From Caldisericota bacterium (GTDB taxonomy: Bacteria; CAIJMQ01; JAADFP01): a stretch of DNA of 30,395 bases. The stretch spans positions 1-30,395 of the forward strand of contig JAADFP010000158.1 in NCBI GenBank assembly GCA_013152825.1, read 5' to 3'. This document shows positions 15,011-21,998 of the stretch, piece by piece. Below the pieces are notes generated by a model that had not been told where the DNA came from, ran no database searches, and saw nothing but the letters and a program-made list of their open reading frames with translations. A program made the translations under genes and the position numbers. Each line of letters opens with the position of its first letter. Position 1 is the stretch's first letter.

Positions 15011-15049
15011 TATACGGCAGGTTTTTTTATACGGCAGGTTTTTTCTGCC
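15011..15049 (+). promoter_or_regulatory. Tandem 17-bp repeat with U-tract hairpin in leader
   Basis: TATACGGCAGGTTTTTT occurs twice in tandem (15011-15027 and 15028-15044). CTGCC (15045-15049) can pair with either GGCAG. The two alternative pairings, each with T-tracts, resemble a small leader switch or weak attenuator 39 bases before the phosphomannomutase ATG. Function is inferred only. Confidence 0.4.
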
Positions 15050-15087
15050 TGATATCATTGACTTTAGCTGTCAGGGAGGGAGTAATA

Positions 15088-16455
15088 ATGAGGGTCAATA
15101 GAGAAATTTTCCGGCAGTACGATATAAGGGGAATTGTGGGGAAAGATGTGACAGAAGAGACTGCCTATTTAATAGGTAAGGCATTTGGTACTTACATTCA
15201 GGATAAAGCAGGGAAGAGGGTAGCGGTAGGTAGGGATGTGCGCTTATCTTCCACCTCTTTCAAGAATAGCCTGGTAAAAGGCTTACTCTCTACCGGCTGC
15301 GAGGTAATTGATGTAGGAGTAGTTCCTACTCCTGTTTTATATTTTTCTATCTATCATTTTGGTACCGATGGTGGGGTAATGGTAACCGCCAGTCATAATC
15401 CCAAAGAATATAACGGATTCAAGATATGTGTAGGATTGTTTTCTATCTATGGAGAAGAGATTCAAAAAATCTATCGGATGATTGAAGAAGGAAGCTTTAG
15501 GGAAGGCAAGGGAAGCGTTTCAGAGGCTGATCCCCGTGCCGCATATATTAAGGAGATCACCGGCAAGGTGAAAGTGGAGAAAGGTTTGAAAATAGCTGCA
15601 GATTTTGGGAATGGAACAGCGGGAGAAGTGGCTACTTCTCTTTTCCAGGAGCTCGGTGTGGAGTTGCTTCCGCTTTATACAGAGCCGGACGGAAGATTTC
15701 CCAACCATTTGCCCGACCCTACCATTCCTGAATACATGAGGGATCTTAGTGAGCTGGTCAAGAAAGAAAATGCACTTCTGGGCATCGGATTTGACGGAGA
15801 CGGCGACAGGATAGGAGTGGTAGATGAGAAAGGAGATATAGTCTGGGGAGACAAGTTGCTGGGAATTTTTGCCAAGAAAGTGCTCAAAAACTTGCCGGGT
15901 GCAACCATTATCATGGATGTAAAGTGCTCCCAGGGAGTGGCTGAATATATAGAAAAGCTGGGAGGAAAACCTCTCATATGGAAAACGGGGCATTCGCTGA
16001 TAAAGGAGAAGATGAGAGAAACTGGTGCTCCTCTCTCGGGAGAGATGAGTGGACACATGTTTTTCAAGGATAATTACCTGGGCTACGATGATGCTATTTT
16101 CGCCGCAGCTCGCCTGCTGGAGATAATCTCCGAGGAGCACAAGCCTATTTCAGAGCTTATAAACGAGATTCCTGCCTACTACTCTACCCCCGAAATCAGG
16201 GTGGATTGCCCGGAGAAAGAAAAAGCCAGAATAGTAGAAGATGTAAAAAACTACTTCAGCCAGAAGTTCCCTGTCATTGACGTGGATGGAATAAGATTCA
16301 TAACTCCCAGGGGGTGGGGGCTTATACGAGCTTCCAATACTCAGCCAATCCTGGTGTTGAGATTTGAGGCAAAGGGGAAAGAAGCTCTGGAAGAGTTAAA
16401 GCAACAGGTTAAAGAAAGATTTAAAAAGTATCCGTTTCTACCATTAGACTGGTAA
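15088..16455 (+). CDS. Phosphomannomutase/phosphoglucomutase
   Basis: 455 residues from ATG 15088, chosen because GGGAGGGAG precedes it and it opens MRVNREIFRQYDIRG, as in AlgC/ManB proteins; a TTG ten codons upstream is less likely. Alpha-D-phosphohexomutase, interconverting hexose 6- and 1-phosphates. The phosphoserine loop is TASHNPKEYNG (S102), the metal loop GFDGDGDRIGV, the sugar loop GEMSGHMFF, and the phosphate-binding RASNTQPILVLRFEA lies near the end. It supplies sugar 1-phosphates for GDP-mannose or other nucleotide sugars in LPS and exopolysaccharide. lysS follows after four bases. Confidence 0.93.
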   Translation: MRVNREIFRQYDIRGIVGKDVTEETAYLIGKAFGTYIQDKAGKRVAVGRDVRLSSTSFKNSLVKGLLSTGCEVIDVGVVPTPVLYFSIYHFGTDGGVMVTASHNPKEYNGFKICVGLFSIYGEEIQKIYRMIEEGSFREGKGSVSEADPRAAYIKEITGKVKVEKGLKIAADFGNGTAGEVATSLFQELGVELLPLYTEPDGRFPNHLPDPTIPEYMRDLSELVKKENALLGIGFDGDGDRIGVVDEKGDIVWGDKLLGIFAKKVLKNLPGATIIMDVKCSQGVAEYIEKLGGKPLIWKTGHSLIKEKMRETGAPLSGEMSGHMFFKDNYLGYDDAIFAAARLLEIISEEHKPISELINEIPAYYSTPEIRVDCPEKEKARIVEDVKNYFSQKFPVIDVDGIRFITPRGWGLIRASNTQPILVLRFEAKGKEALEELKQQVKERFKKYPFLPLDW

Positions 16456-16459
16456 GGTT

Positions 16460-17887
16460 ATGAGTGAAGATTATCATCAGATTAGAAAAGAAAAGCTAAA
16501 AAAGTGGAGAGAGGCTGGTATCTCTCCCTATGGTACACGTTTCCTCCCGCTTAATTCACTCCAGGAAATAAAAGATAATTTCCCTGCCTGGGAAGGAAAA
16601 GAAGCCAGGATAGCGGGCAGGATAATGAGTATTCGTGAACATGGCAAATCTGCCTTTATGGATATTCAGCAGGAAAGTGCAAGACTCCAGATTTACCTGC
16701 GTAAGGATATTGTGGGAGAAGATAACTTTGCCCGTTTAGATTGGCTGGACCTGGGAGATGTTATCGGGGCAGAGGGGGAAATTTTTAAGACCAGGAGCGG
16801 TGAGGTTACCCTGCTGGTTAAGTCTTTCGCTATACTTTCCAAATGCCTGCATCCTTTACCCCAGAAATGGTACGGCTTGAAAGATGTGGAAAAAAGGTAC
16901 CGCCAGCGCTACCTGGACTTTCTGGTAAACCCGGAGGTAAGAAACATCTTCCTTACCCGAAGCAAGATAATTTCTCTACTCAGGAGATATCTGGAGGAGA
17001 AAGGTTTCACAGAGGTGGAGACTCCCATGATGCATATCTTGCCGGGAGGGGCACTTGCCGAGCCTTTTGTAACCCACCACAAAGCTCTGGACATAGACCT
17101 TTATTTGAGAATTGCCCCCGAGTTATATTTGAAAAGGCTCATCGTGGGAGGATGGGAAAAGATATACGAAATAAACCGGTCTTTTCGCAACGAGGGGATT
17201 TCACCCCGCCATAACCCGGAATTTACCATGCTGGAGCTGTACTGGGCATATGCAGATTACCAGGATTTGATGAAATTTACCGAAGAAACCCTGAGCAGGA
17301 TAATCTACGAAGTATGCAAGAGTCAGGTGATTGAGTACCAGGGACAGAGTCTAAATGTTTCTCCTCCCTGGGAAAGGATTTCTTTTACGCATGCCTTTAA
17401 AGAGATAGCAAGTTTGGATTGGAGAGATGAAAAAGAGGTGGAAAAGAAAGCTTCAGAATGGGGAATAGGAGGGGATACCTACGGTAAAAACCTGGATGCT
17501 ATATTCAAGAAAAGGATACTTCCTCATATTATTCAACCCACCTTTATTTATGATTATCCGCGCATTCTCTCTCCCCTGGCAAAAGGCAAAGAGAAAGACC
17601 TCACCGAGAGATTTCAACCCATAATCTGTGGTCTGGAATTGGGTAATGCTTATTCAGAGCTGAACGATCCCTTTGAACAGAGAGAAAGATTTATTCTGCA
17701 AAGAAAAGAAAAAGAATCGGGGGATCGGGAAGCCCATCCCATGGATGAGGATTTTGTGCATGCTCTGGAATACGGCATGCCTCCCGTAGCAGGCCTGGGC
17801 ATAGGAATTGACCGGCTGGTAATGCTGGCCACAAATTCCTCAAGTATAAGAGAGGTGATATTGTTCCCTCTTCTGCGTCCTGAATGA
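16460..17887 (+). CDS. lysS: Lysyl-tRNA synthetase (class II)
   Basis: 475 residues. N-terminal OB-fold anticodon-binding domain about 50-140 (ARIAGRIMSIREHGKSAFMDIQ), then the class II core: motif 1 around ETPMMHILPGGALAEPFVTHH, motif 2 NRSFRNEGISPRHNPEFTMLELY, and motif 3 GLGIGIDRLVMLATN near the C-terminus. ELGNAYSELNDP is the lysine-pocket segment. It is one of a close-packed operon: four bases after the mutase stop, and its TGA overlaps the ATG of the lolC/E-like gene. The lysS-lolC order is also known from other diderms. Confidence 0.97.
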   Translation: MSEDYHQIRKEKLKKWREAGISPYGTRFLPLNSLQEIKDNFPAWEGKEARIAGRIMSIREHGKSAFMDIQQESARLQIYLRKDIVGEDNFARLDWLDLGDVIGAEGEIFKTRSGEVTLLVKSFAILSKCLHPLPQKWYGLKDVEKRYRQRYLDFLVNPEVRNIFLTRSKIISLLRRYLEEKGFTEVETPMMHILPGGALAEPFVTHHKALDIDLYLRIAPELYLKRLIVGGWEKIYEINRSFRNEGISPRHNPEFTMLELYWAYADYQDLMKFTEETLSRIIYEVCKSQVIEYQGQSLNVSPPWERISFTHAFKEIASLDWRDEKEVEKKASEWGIGGDTYGKNLDAIFKKRILPHIIQPTFIYDYPRILSPLAKGKEKDLTERFQPIICGLELGNAYSELNDPFEQRERFILQRKEKESGDREAHPMDEDFVHALEYGMPPVAGLGIGIDRLVMLATNSSSIREVILFPLLRPE

Positions 17888-19041
17888 ATTGCCTGGTTTT
17901 CCTTACACTTAAGAGCCTAAAGGGAAAAAGGGACTCTTTTGCTCACTTTTCCACCCTGGTGTCCATTCTGGGAGTGAGCGTAGGGGTAGCAGCAGTAATT
18001 GTGGTTATGGGAGTAATGAGTGGTTTTGACGAAGAGCTGCAGAACCGGATACTCTCCTTTAAACCCCATATTAGTATAATCTCCTGGGAGAAATTTGCTT
18101 ACCCTGTGACCTGGGAGAAAAAAATTCGTTCTCCGGAGATTACCGCAATCTATCCGGTGATCTGGGGAGAGGGGATGTTGAAGACGTTGAAAGATGTTCC
18201 CTTGAGCAAAGGGGTAATAATAAAAGGAATTCCCTGGAATAAGCTTCCAGATCTGAAGATTAAGCTAAATTACGAGGGCAAGGGAATAATTGTGGGGAAA
18301 GGGCTTGCCCGGAGACTGGGGGTTAAAAAAGGGGACAAACTTTTTCTCCTGACCACGCGTTTGGAGGGTAAGGTTTTGCCGGTAGCAGGGATAGCCGAGA
18401 CAGGAATATACCAGTTTGATTCTTCCCTGGTGCTCCTCCCTCTTACCCAGGCACAAGAGCTTCTGGGCATGCAGGGAGAAATAAGCGGCATAGACATAAA
18501 GCTGAAAAACCCGCAAAAAGTAGAAGAGGTGAGAAAATACCTGGAGAAGTTTGTGCCGAAAAACTTTTCGGTACTTACCTGGAAAGAAACAGAGAAAACA
18601 TTATTTGCCGCGTTACGCATGGAGAAGCTGACCATGTTTACCATTATGTCTCTCATCCTGATAGTAGCCACGCTTAGTATTACTGCTTCTCTTATCCTCA
18701 AGGTAATGGAGAAACAAAAAGACGTAGGAATTCTGCGTGCACTGGGTTTCACTCCCCGGGAGATAGGGAGAATTTTTCTCTATCAGGGTTTACTTATTGG
18801 AATTACCGGGGGGGTGATTGGAGAGGTTATAGCCCTGGCATTGGAGTTACTCATAAAGTACCGCAAGATAGTAAGCCTGCCTCAGGAGATATATTTCCTC
18901 TCCTATTTACCGGTGAAAATTGACCCCTGGATGTTCCTGTGGATTATGATTTTTTCTATATTTACCAGTCTCCTGGCTACTATCCTGCCCAGTTACCGTG
19001 CCTCACACATCGAGGTGTCCAGGGCATTACGTTATGAATAG
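17884..19041 (+). CDS. Lipoprotein-releasing system permease, LolC/LolE family
   Basis: 385 residues of the FtsX/MacB-type fold: one helix near the N-terminus (about 22-45, LVSILGVSVGVAAVIVVMGV), a periplasmic domain to about 245, then three helices at about 252-278, 298-325 and 345-372. The opening LTLKSLKGKRDSFAHFSTLVSILGVSVGVA and the GILRALGFTPREIGRIFLYQGLLIG coupling region are typical of LolC/E. A single permease gene with LolD suggests a LolF-like homodimeric system, as in diderms that do not keep separate LolC and LolE; this is inference. The start is an ATGA overlap with lysS, and the end overlaps lolD by eight bases. Confidence 0.92.
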   Translation: MNCLVFLTLKSLKGKRDSFAHFSTLVSILGVSVGVAAVIVVMGVMSGFDEELQNRILSFKPHISIISWEKFAYPVTWEKKIRSPEITAIYPVIWGEGMLKTLKDVPLSKGVIIKGIPWNKLPDLKIKLNYEGKGIIVGKGLARRLGVKKGDKLFLLTTRLEGKVLPVAGIAETGIYQFDSSLVLLPLTQAQELLGMQGEISGIDIKLKNPQKVEEVRKYLEKFVPKNFSVLTWKETEKTLFAALRMEKLTMFTIMSLILIVATLSITASLILKVMEKQKDVGILRALGFTPREIGRIFLYQGLLIGITGGVIGEVIALALELLIKYRKIVSLPQEIYFLSYLPVKIDPWMFLWIMIFSIFTSLLATILPSYRASHIEVSRALRYE

Positions 19042-19687
19042 TGATAAATTGGAAGCTCAGGGAATAGTTAAAAATTTCGTTTCCGGCGGGGAAACGATTG
19101 AAGTGTTAAAAGATATTTCCTTTACCATACAGAAAGGGGATTACCTGGTAATAGCCGGCCCTTCCGGTGCGGGTAAATCTACGCTTATCCATATCCTAAG
19201 CGGACTTCTTTTTCCTACTGAAGGCAAGGTAATATGGAGGGATAAAAACATTTACAACTTTTCCGAGGAAGAAAGATGCTCCTGGAGAAGAGAAAACGTA
19301 GGCCTGATTTTCCAGTTTTTTTACCTTCTCTCTGATCTTACTGTCCTGGAAAACATTTATGTGGCAGGCTGGAAAAAATGGGGAAGGGAAAAAGCAAGGG
19401 CAAAATCGATAGAGATATTGAAAGAGCTACACCTGGAACATTTAAAAGACCGATATCCCCAGGAAATTTCCGGCGGGGAACAGCAAAGGGTAGCCATGGG
19501 CAGGGCAATTATTAATGAACCCCACTTTATCTTTGCAGATGAACCCACCGGCAACCTGGACAGGAAAAGCGGAGGAGAGGTAATCAAGACCCTGGAAGAA
19601 ATCCGCGAGAAAAGAAATACAGCTTTGATAATAGCCACCCACCGGGTAGACTTGATAGAGAGAGCCGATAAGGTGATTCAATTGTGA
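19034..19687 (+). CDS. lolD: Lipoprotein-releasing system ATP-binding protein LolD
   Basis: 217 residues from ATG 19034, which gives the family N-terminus and overlaps the permease by eight bases; an earlier start at 18998 lies inside the permease and is rejected. Walker A is GPSGAGKST at 42-50, Q-loop FQFFYLLSDLTVLENI, signature ISGGEQQRVAMGRAI, Walker B FADEPTGNLD, and H-loop ATHR. All catalytic elements are intact, unlike the ATPase at 5411. It powers extraction of lipoproteins from the inner membrane. It is the last gene of the mutase-lysS-lol run. Confidence 0.94.
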   Translation: MNSDKLEAQGIVKNFVSGGETIEVLKDISFTIQKGDYLVIAGPSGAGKSTLIHILSGLLFPTEGKVIWRDKNIYNFSEEERCSWRRENVGLIFQFFYLLSDLTVLENIYVAGWKKWGREKARAKSIEILKELHLEHLKDRYPQEISGGEQQRVAMGRAIINEPHFIFADEPTGNLDRKSGGEVIKTLEEIREKRNTALIIATHRVDLIERADKVIQL

Positions 19688-19823
19688 GAAAGGCATTAGA
19701 CACTATAGACTTGAGACGTTAGACCGGGAGAGTGGTTAGTAGCGGGTAGTGAGTAGTTAATAAGTGAGTAAGTGAGAGGGGAAAGATGCAGGATACCAGC
19801 TTTACCTGTCATACCCGCAGAAG

Positions 19824-19841
19824 CCCCGATGTGTATCGGGG
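19824..19841. repeat. CCCCGAT/ATCGGGG hairpin
   Basis: Perfect 7-bp stem with loop GTGT, nested inside an imperfect TCATACCCG...CGGGATTCC frame that resembles the arms of the GNRA hairpin family. A sister with loop GGGT lies at 21876-21893. Confidence 0.7.
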
Positions 19842-19895
19842 TCCGGGATTCCTTCGGAAGGTTTAGGGTTTTTCCCAATGCTAGCCTTACCTGTC

Positions 19896-19915
19896 ATGCC
19901 TACGAAAGCAGGCAT
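19896..19915 (+). repeat. GNRA-loop hairpin, covarying copy
   Basis: Arms ATGCCTAC and GCAGGCAT around a GAAA loop. Relative to ATTCCCGC/GCGGGAAT, two base pairs are exchanged in both arms (T-A to G-C, C-G to T-A) and one pair is lost. Confidence 0.7.
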
Positions 19916-20162
19916 CCAGGAGAGACTAATAAGACCTTAGACTGTAGATTTTAGGCTGGGGGAATAGTAGAGTTGGTTACCTGGGAGAAAGTTTTGAGTT
20001 TGTGATTTGTAGTTTATTTAGAATTTAGGGTTTGTTGTTTAGAGTTTTATGTTTAGGGTTTTTCGATAAGGTGGAGTGATAGATAGAACTCGCAACTTTT
20101 TTAAAGTTTATCCCGAGCATATATCGGGATGATTTGGGATTTTTCAAAATAAGGGGGGGAAT

Positions 20163-20918
20163 ATGCAAAATAAAATCAATCCCTGGGTAGAGGGAAGAAG
20201 AGAGGAGTACTTAAGGGACCTGGTAGAAAAATTCTTTTACTGCCGGGAAATTTTTGCCCGGATCTGGAAGGAGTTTCAGGAACAAGGGAAAGTGGACGGG
20301 GAAGTTATGGATGAGTTTATAGGAACAGCGGAGGAGAGGGGTGTGTTGTGGCAATTGAAAGACTTGACCCATGCTCTTCTGGATAGACCGTTAGAAAGGA
20401 TTACACATGATTTTGCTTTCGAAAGGTCTATTCACCTTCTTTTCCATGATTTAATGAGTTTCAAGGAACACGTGTATGTAGTAAATCAATTTACCGAGAC
20501 CATATCTCAAAAATATTCTACCGGTGATCGGAAGCTTACTCTAGTGCTTAAAAAATTTCAACACTTAGTCTCCATCATGGAGGAAGAAATCCCGGAGGAG
20601 ATAAAATTAGCTCACTCAATGTTCGACATAGCCAAGGATTTGCTCCGTTCCATGCTCCCTCGCTGGAAAGGGAATGCACTAATCATAAGATACCTCCTGG
20701 ATAATTCCTCCATTCTGGAAAAAAATTACGGGAGGGGAGCAAGCAAAAAGATTCTGGAAGAAATATTTCCAGAGGGGATAGAATATGCCTACCTTGTGGT
20801 AGCAGAATGGTGTAAAAGAAGCGGGAGAAATGATACCGGGCTGAAATACATTCGAAAGGCAGAGAAAATAAATCCAGAGAACAAAAAGATAAAAGCGCTT
20901 AAAGAAAAAATGCAATGA
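20163..20918 (+). CDS. Hypothetical helical protein, TPR-like C-terminus
   Basis: 251 residues, not recognised. Predominantly helical and charged, with no membrane segment or signal peptide, so probably cytoplasmic. The last 50 residues (YLVVAEWCKRSGRNDTGLKYIRKAEKINPENKKIKALKEKM) look like one TPR unit. The middle includes HLLFHDLMSFKEHVYVVNQF and KKFQHLVSIMEEEIPEEI, without a known motif. The start has a GGGGGGG run as a ribosome site. It overlaps the PHP phosphatase gene by four bases (ATGA), suggesting coupled translation. No homopolymer break is seen. Confidence 0.75.
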   Translation: MQNKINPWVEGRREEYLRDLVEKFFYCREIFARIWKEFQEQGKVDGEVMDEFIGTAEERGVLWQLKDLTHALLDRPLERITHDFAFERSIHLLFHDLMSFKEHVYVVNQFTETISQKYSTGDRKLTLVLKKFQHLVSIMEEEIPEEIKLAHSMFDIAKDLLRSMLPRWKGNALIIRYLLDNSSILEKNYGRGASKKILEEIFPEGIEYAYLVVAEWCKRSGRNDTGLKYIRKAEKINPENKKIKALKEKMQ

Positions 20919-21724
20919 TGGATTATCACCTTCACACCTCTTTGTGCGGTCATGCCCGGGGGAGGATGGAGGATTACGTTAAAAACGCTATCCAGGCTGG
21001 ACTGGAAGAGATAGGTTTTTCTGGCCACTTCCCTCTCTTTCATATTACGGATAGAAAATTAGCCAGTAATCTTTCTATACCAGAAGAAAAATTCCCCCTT
21101 TATGTAGAGCAGGTACTGGATTTAAGAAAGAAATTCCCTTCCATAAAAATCAGGCTGGGCTGTGAAGTGGATTATATCCCGGGTTATGAGGAAGAGATAA
21201 AAAAGAGGTTACAGCCGTATTCCTTCGACTATGTAATGGGGTCTGTGCACTTCCTGGACGGGTTTCTCTTTGACCACCCGGATTACATAGAAGAATGGGA
21301 GAAAAGGGATGTGGACGAAGTGTACAGAAATTATTTTTCCCGCTTGCTTCAATGTATCGAAACAGGGCTCTTTGATATTATTGCCCATCCTGATCTGGTA
21401 AAAAAGTTCGGGTTTTTCCCGAAATTTTCCCTGGGCTATCTCTACCAGGAAATTGCCCGTGCACTGCGAAAAAATAACATGGTAGCAGAAATAAATACCT
21501 CCGGGTTAAGAAAGCCAGTACAAGAAATTTATCCCTCGCTGGATTTCCTGAAAATTTTAAGGAAATACCAGGTGCCTATAACCCTGGGTTCTGATGCTCA
21601 TTCTCCCGAAGAAGTGGGTAAAGATCTGGATAAGGCTAAAGAATGGGCAAAGGAGGCAGGATACAAGGAATATGCCAGTTTCTCCGGAAGAAAGTTTCGT
21701 CTCCTTCGTTTTCCTTCCCCCTGA
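20915..21724 (+). CDS. PHP-domain phosphatase, histidinol-phosphatase family (HisK/HisJ-like)
   Basis: 269 residues of the PHP fold with the metal ligands in order: HLHTSLCGHA near the N-terminus, GFSGHFP, GCEVDYIPG, GSVHFLDGF, IIAHPDLVKKFG, AEINTSGLR, and GSDAHSPEEVG. This set matches HisK/HisJ histidinol-phosphate phosphatases, the penultimate step of histidine synthesis, though other PHP phosphoesterases share it. No other his gene is in the window. Two ATGs (20915 and 20918) are possible, and the first overlaps the preceding stop. A composite repeat begins about 15 bases after the stop. Confidence 0.88.
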   Translation: MMDYHLHTSLCGHARGRMEDYVKNAIQAGLEEIGFSGHFPLFHITDRKLASNLSIPEEKFPLYVEQVLDLRKKFPSIKIRLGCEVDYIPGYEEEIKKRLQPYSFDYVMGSVHFLDGFLFDHPDYIEEWEKRDVDEVYRNYFSRLLQCIETGLFDIIAHPDLVKKFGFFPKFSLGYLYQEIARALRKNNMVAEINTSGLRKPVQEIYPSLDFLKILRKYQVPITLGSDAHSPEEVGKDLDKAKEWAKEAGYKEYASFSGRKFRLLRFPSP

Positions 21725-21738
21725 GCCTGGAGTAGAAT

Positions 21739-21998
21739 TAGACTATAGACCTGAGACCTTAGACTTTAGACAGGGAAAAGAGATAAATGAGTAAAGGAAA
21801 GGTACAAAAGCACAGAGGGGGTAGGAGGCGGTGGACGACTTACGTATGACGTTTCTCCCGACGCCTGTCCGCTCCCCCCGATGGGTATCGGGGCAGGGCC
21901 ACCAAACCCAACTGATTGCCAGTCTTCCGGGAGGAAGTTTTGGGGGTTAGAATTTGAAATTTGGGGTTTGTTTGTGATTTGGAGCTTGTGATTTGAGA
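21739..21998 (+). repeat. Composite intergenic repeat, copy D
   Basis: Five units with exact 7-bp spacing at 21739, 21746, 21753, 21760 and 21767 (TAGAC four times, GAGAC once), then a GATAAATGAGTAAAGG stretch, a CCCCGAT/ATCGGGG hairpin at 21876-21893, and a T/G-rich tract (GAATTTGAAATTTGGGGTTT and TGTGATTTGGAGC) that runs into the start of the next gene. The GNRA hairpin is absent. Array strand equals that of both flanking genes. Confidence 0.75.
21876..21893. repeat. CCCCGAT/ATCGGGG hairpin
   Basis: Perfect 7-bp stem with loop GGGT, a sister of 19824-19841 with the same arms and a different loop. Confidence 0.7.

Larger units (their letters stand above)
19690..20075 (+). repeat. Composite intergenic repeat, double copy C (gene-free 19688-20162)
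   Basis: The longest gene-free stretch (475 bases). Array 1 has TAGAC or GAGAC at 19697, 19706, 19713 and 19720. A stop-codon-packed stretch of GTAGTGAGTAG/AAGTGAGTAAG words follows to about 19777, then GATGCAGGAT (19785-19794), CTTTACCTGTCAT, and a hairpin (19824-19841). CCTTACCTGTCAT, a GNRA hairpin (19896-19915) and array 2 (19931, 19938, 19945, 19952) come next. GAAAGTTTTGAGTTT (19987-20001) and two TTTAGGGTTT-like words lead to about 20060, and a TCCCGA/TCGGGA hairpin at 20111-20129 is last before the next gene. It reads as two element copies end to end. Confidence 0.75.

Noticed and set aside
15045..15057. GGCAG/CTGCC hairpin as a Rho-independent terminator
   Set aside because: The T-tract is in the loop, not after the stem, and it precedes rather than follows a gene.
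15520..16140. 206-residue minus-strand frame inside the phosphomannomutase gene
   Set aside because: Antisense shadow; the plus-strand protein has all catalytic motifs.
19690..19960. Repeated TAGAC units as a CRISPR array
   Set aside because: The unit is 5 bases in a 7-bp period, with no 25-40-bp repeats, no unique spacers and no cas gene.
20020..20065. TTTAGGGTTT words as telomere-like repeats
   Set aside because: The words are irregular, internal to a chromosome-like gene context and shared with short tracts before other genes; no terminal structure is indicated.
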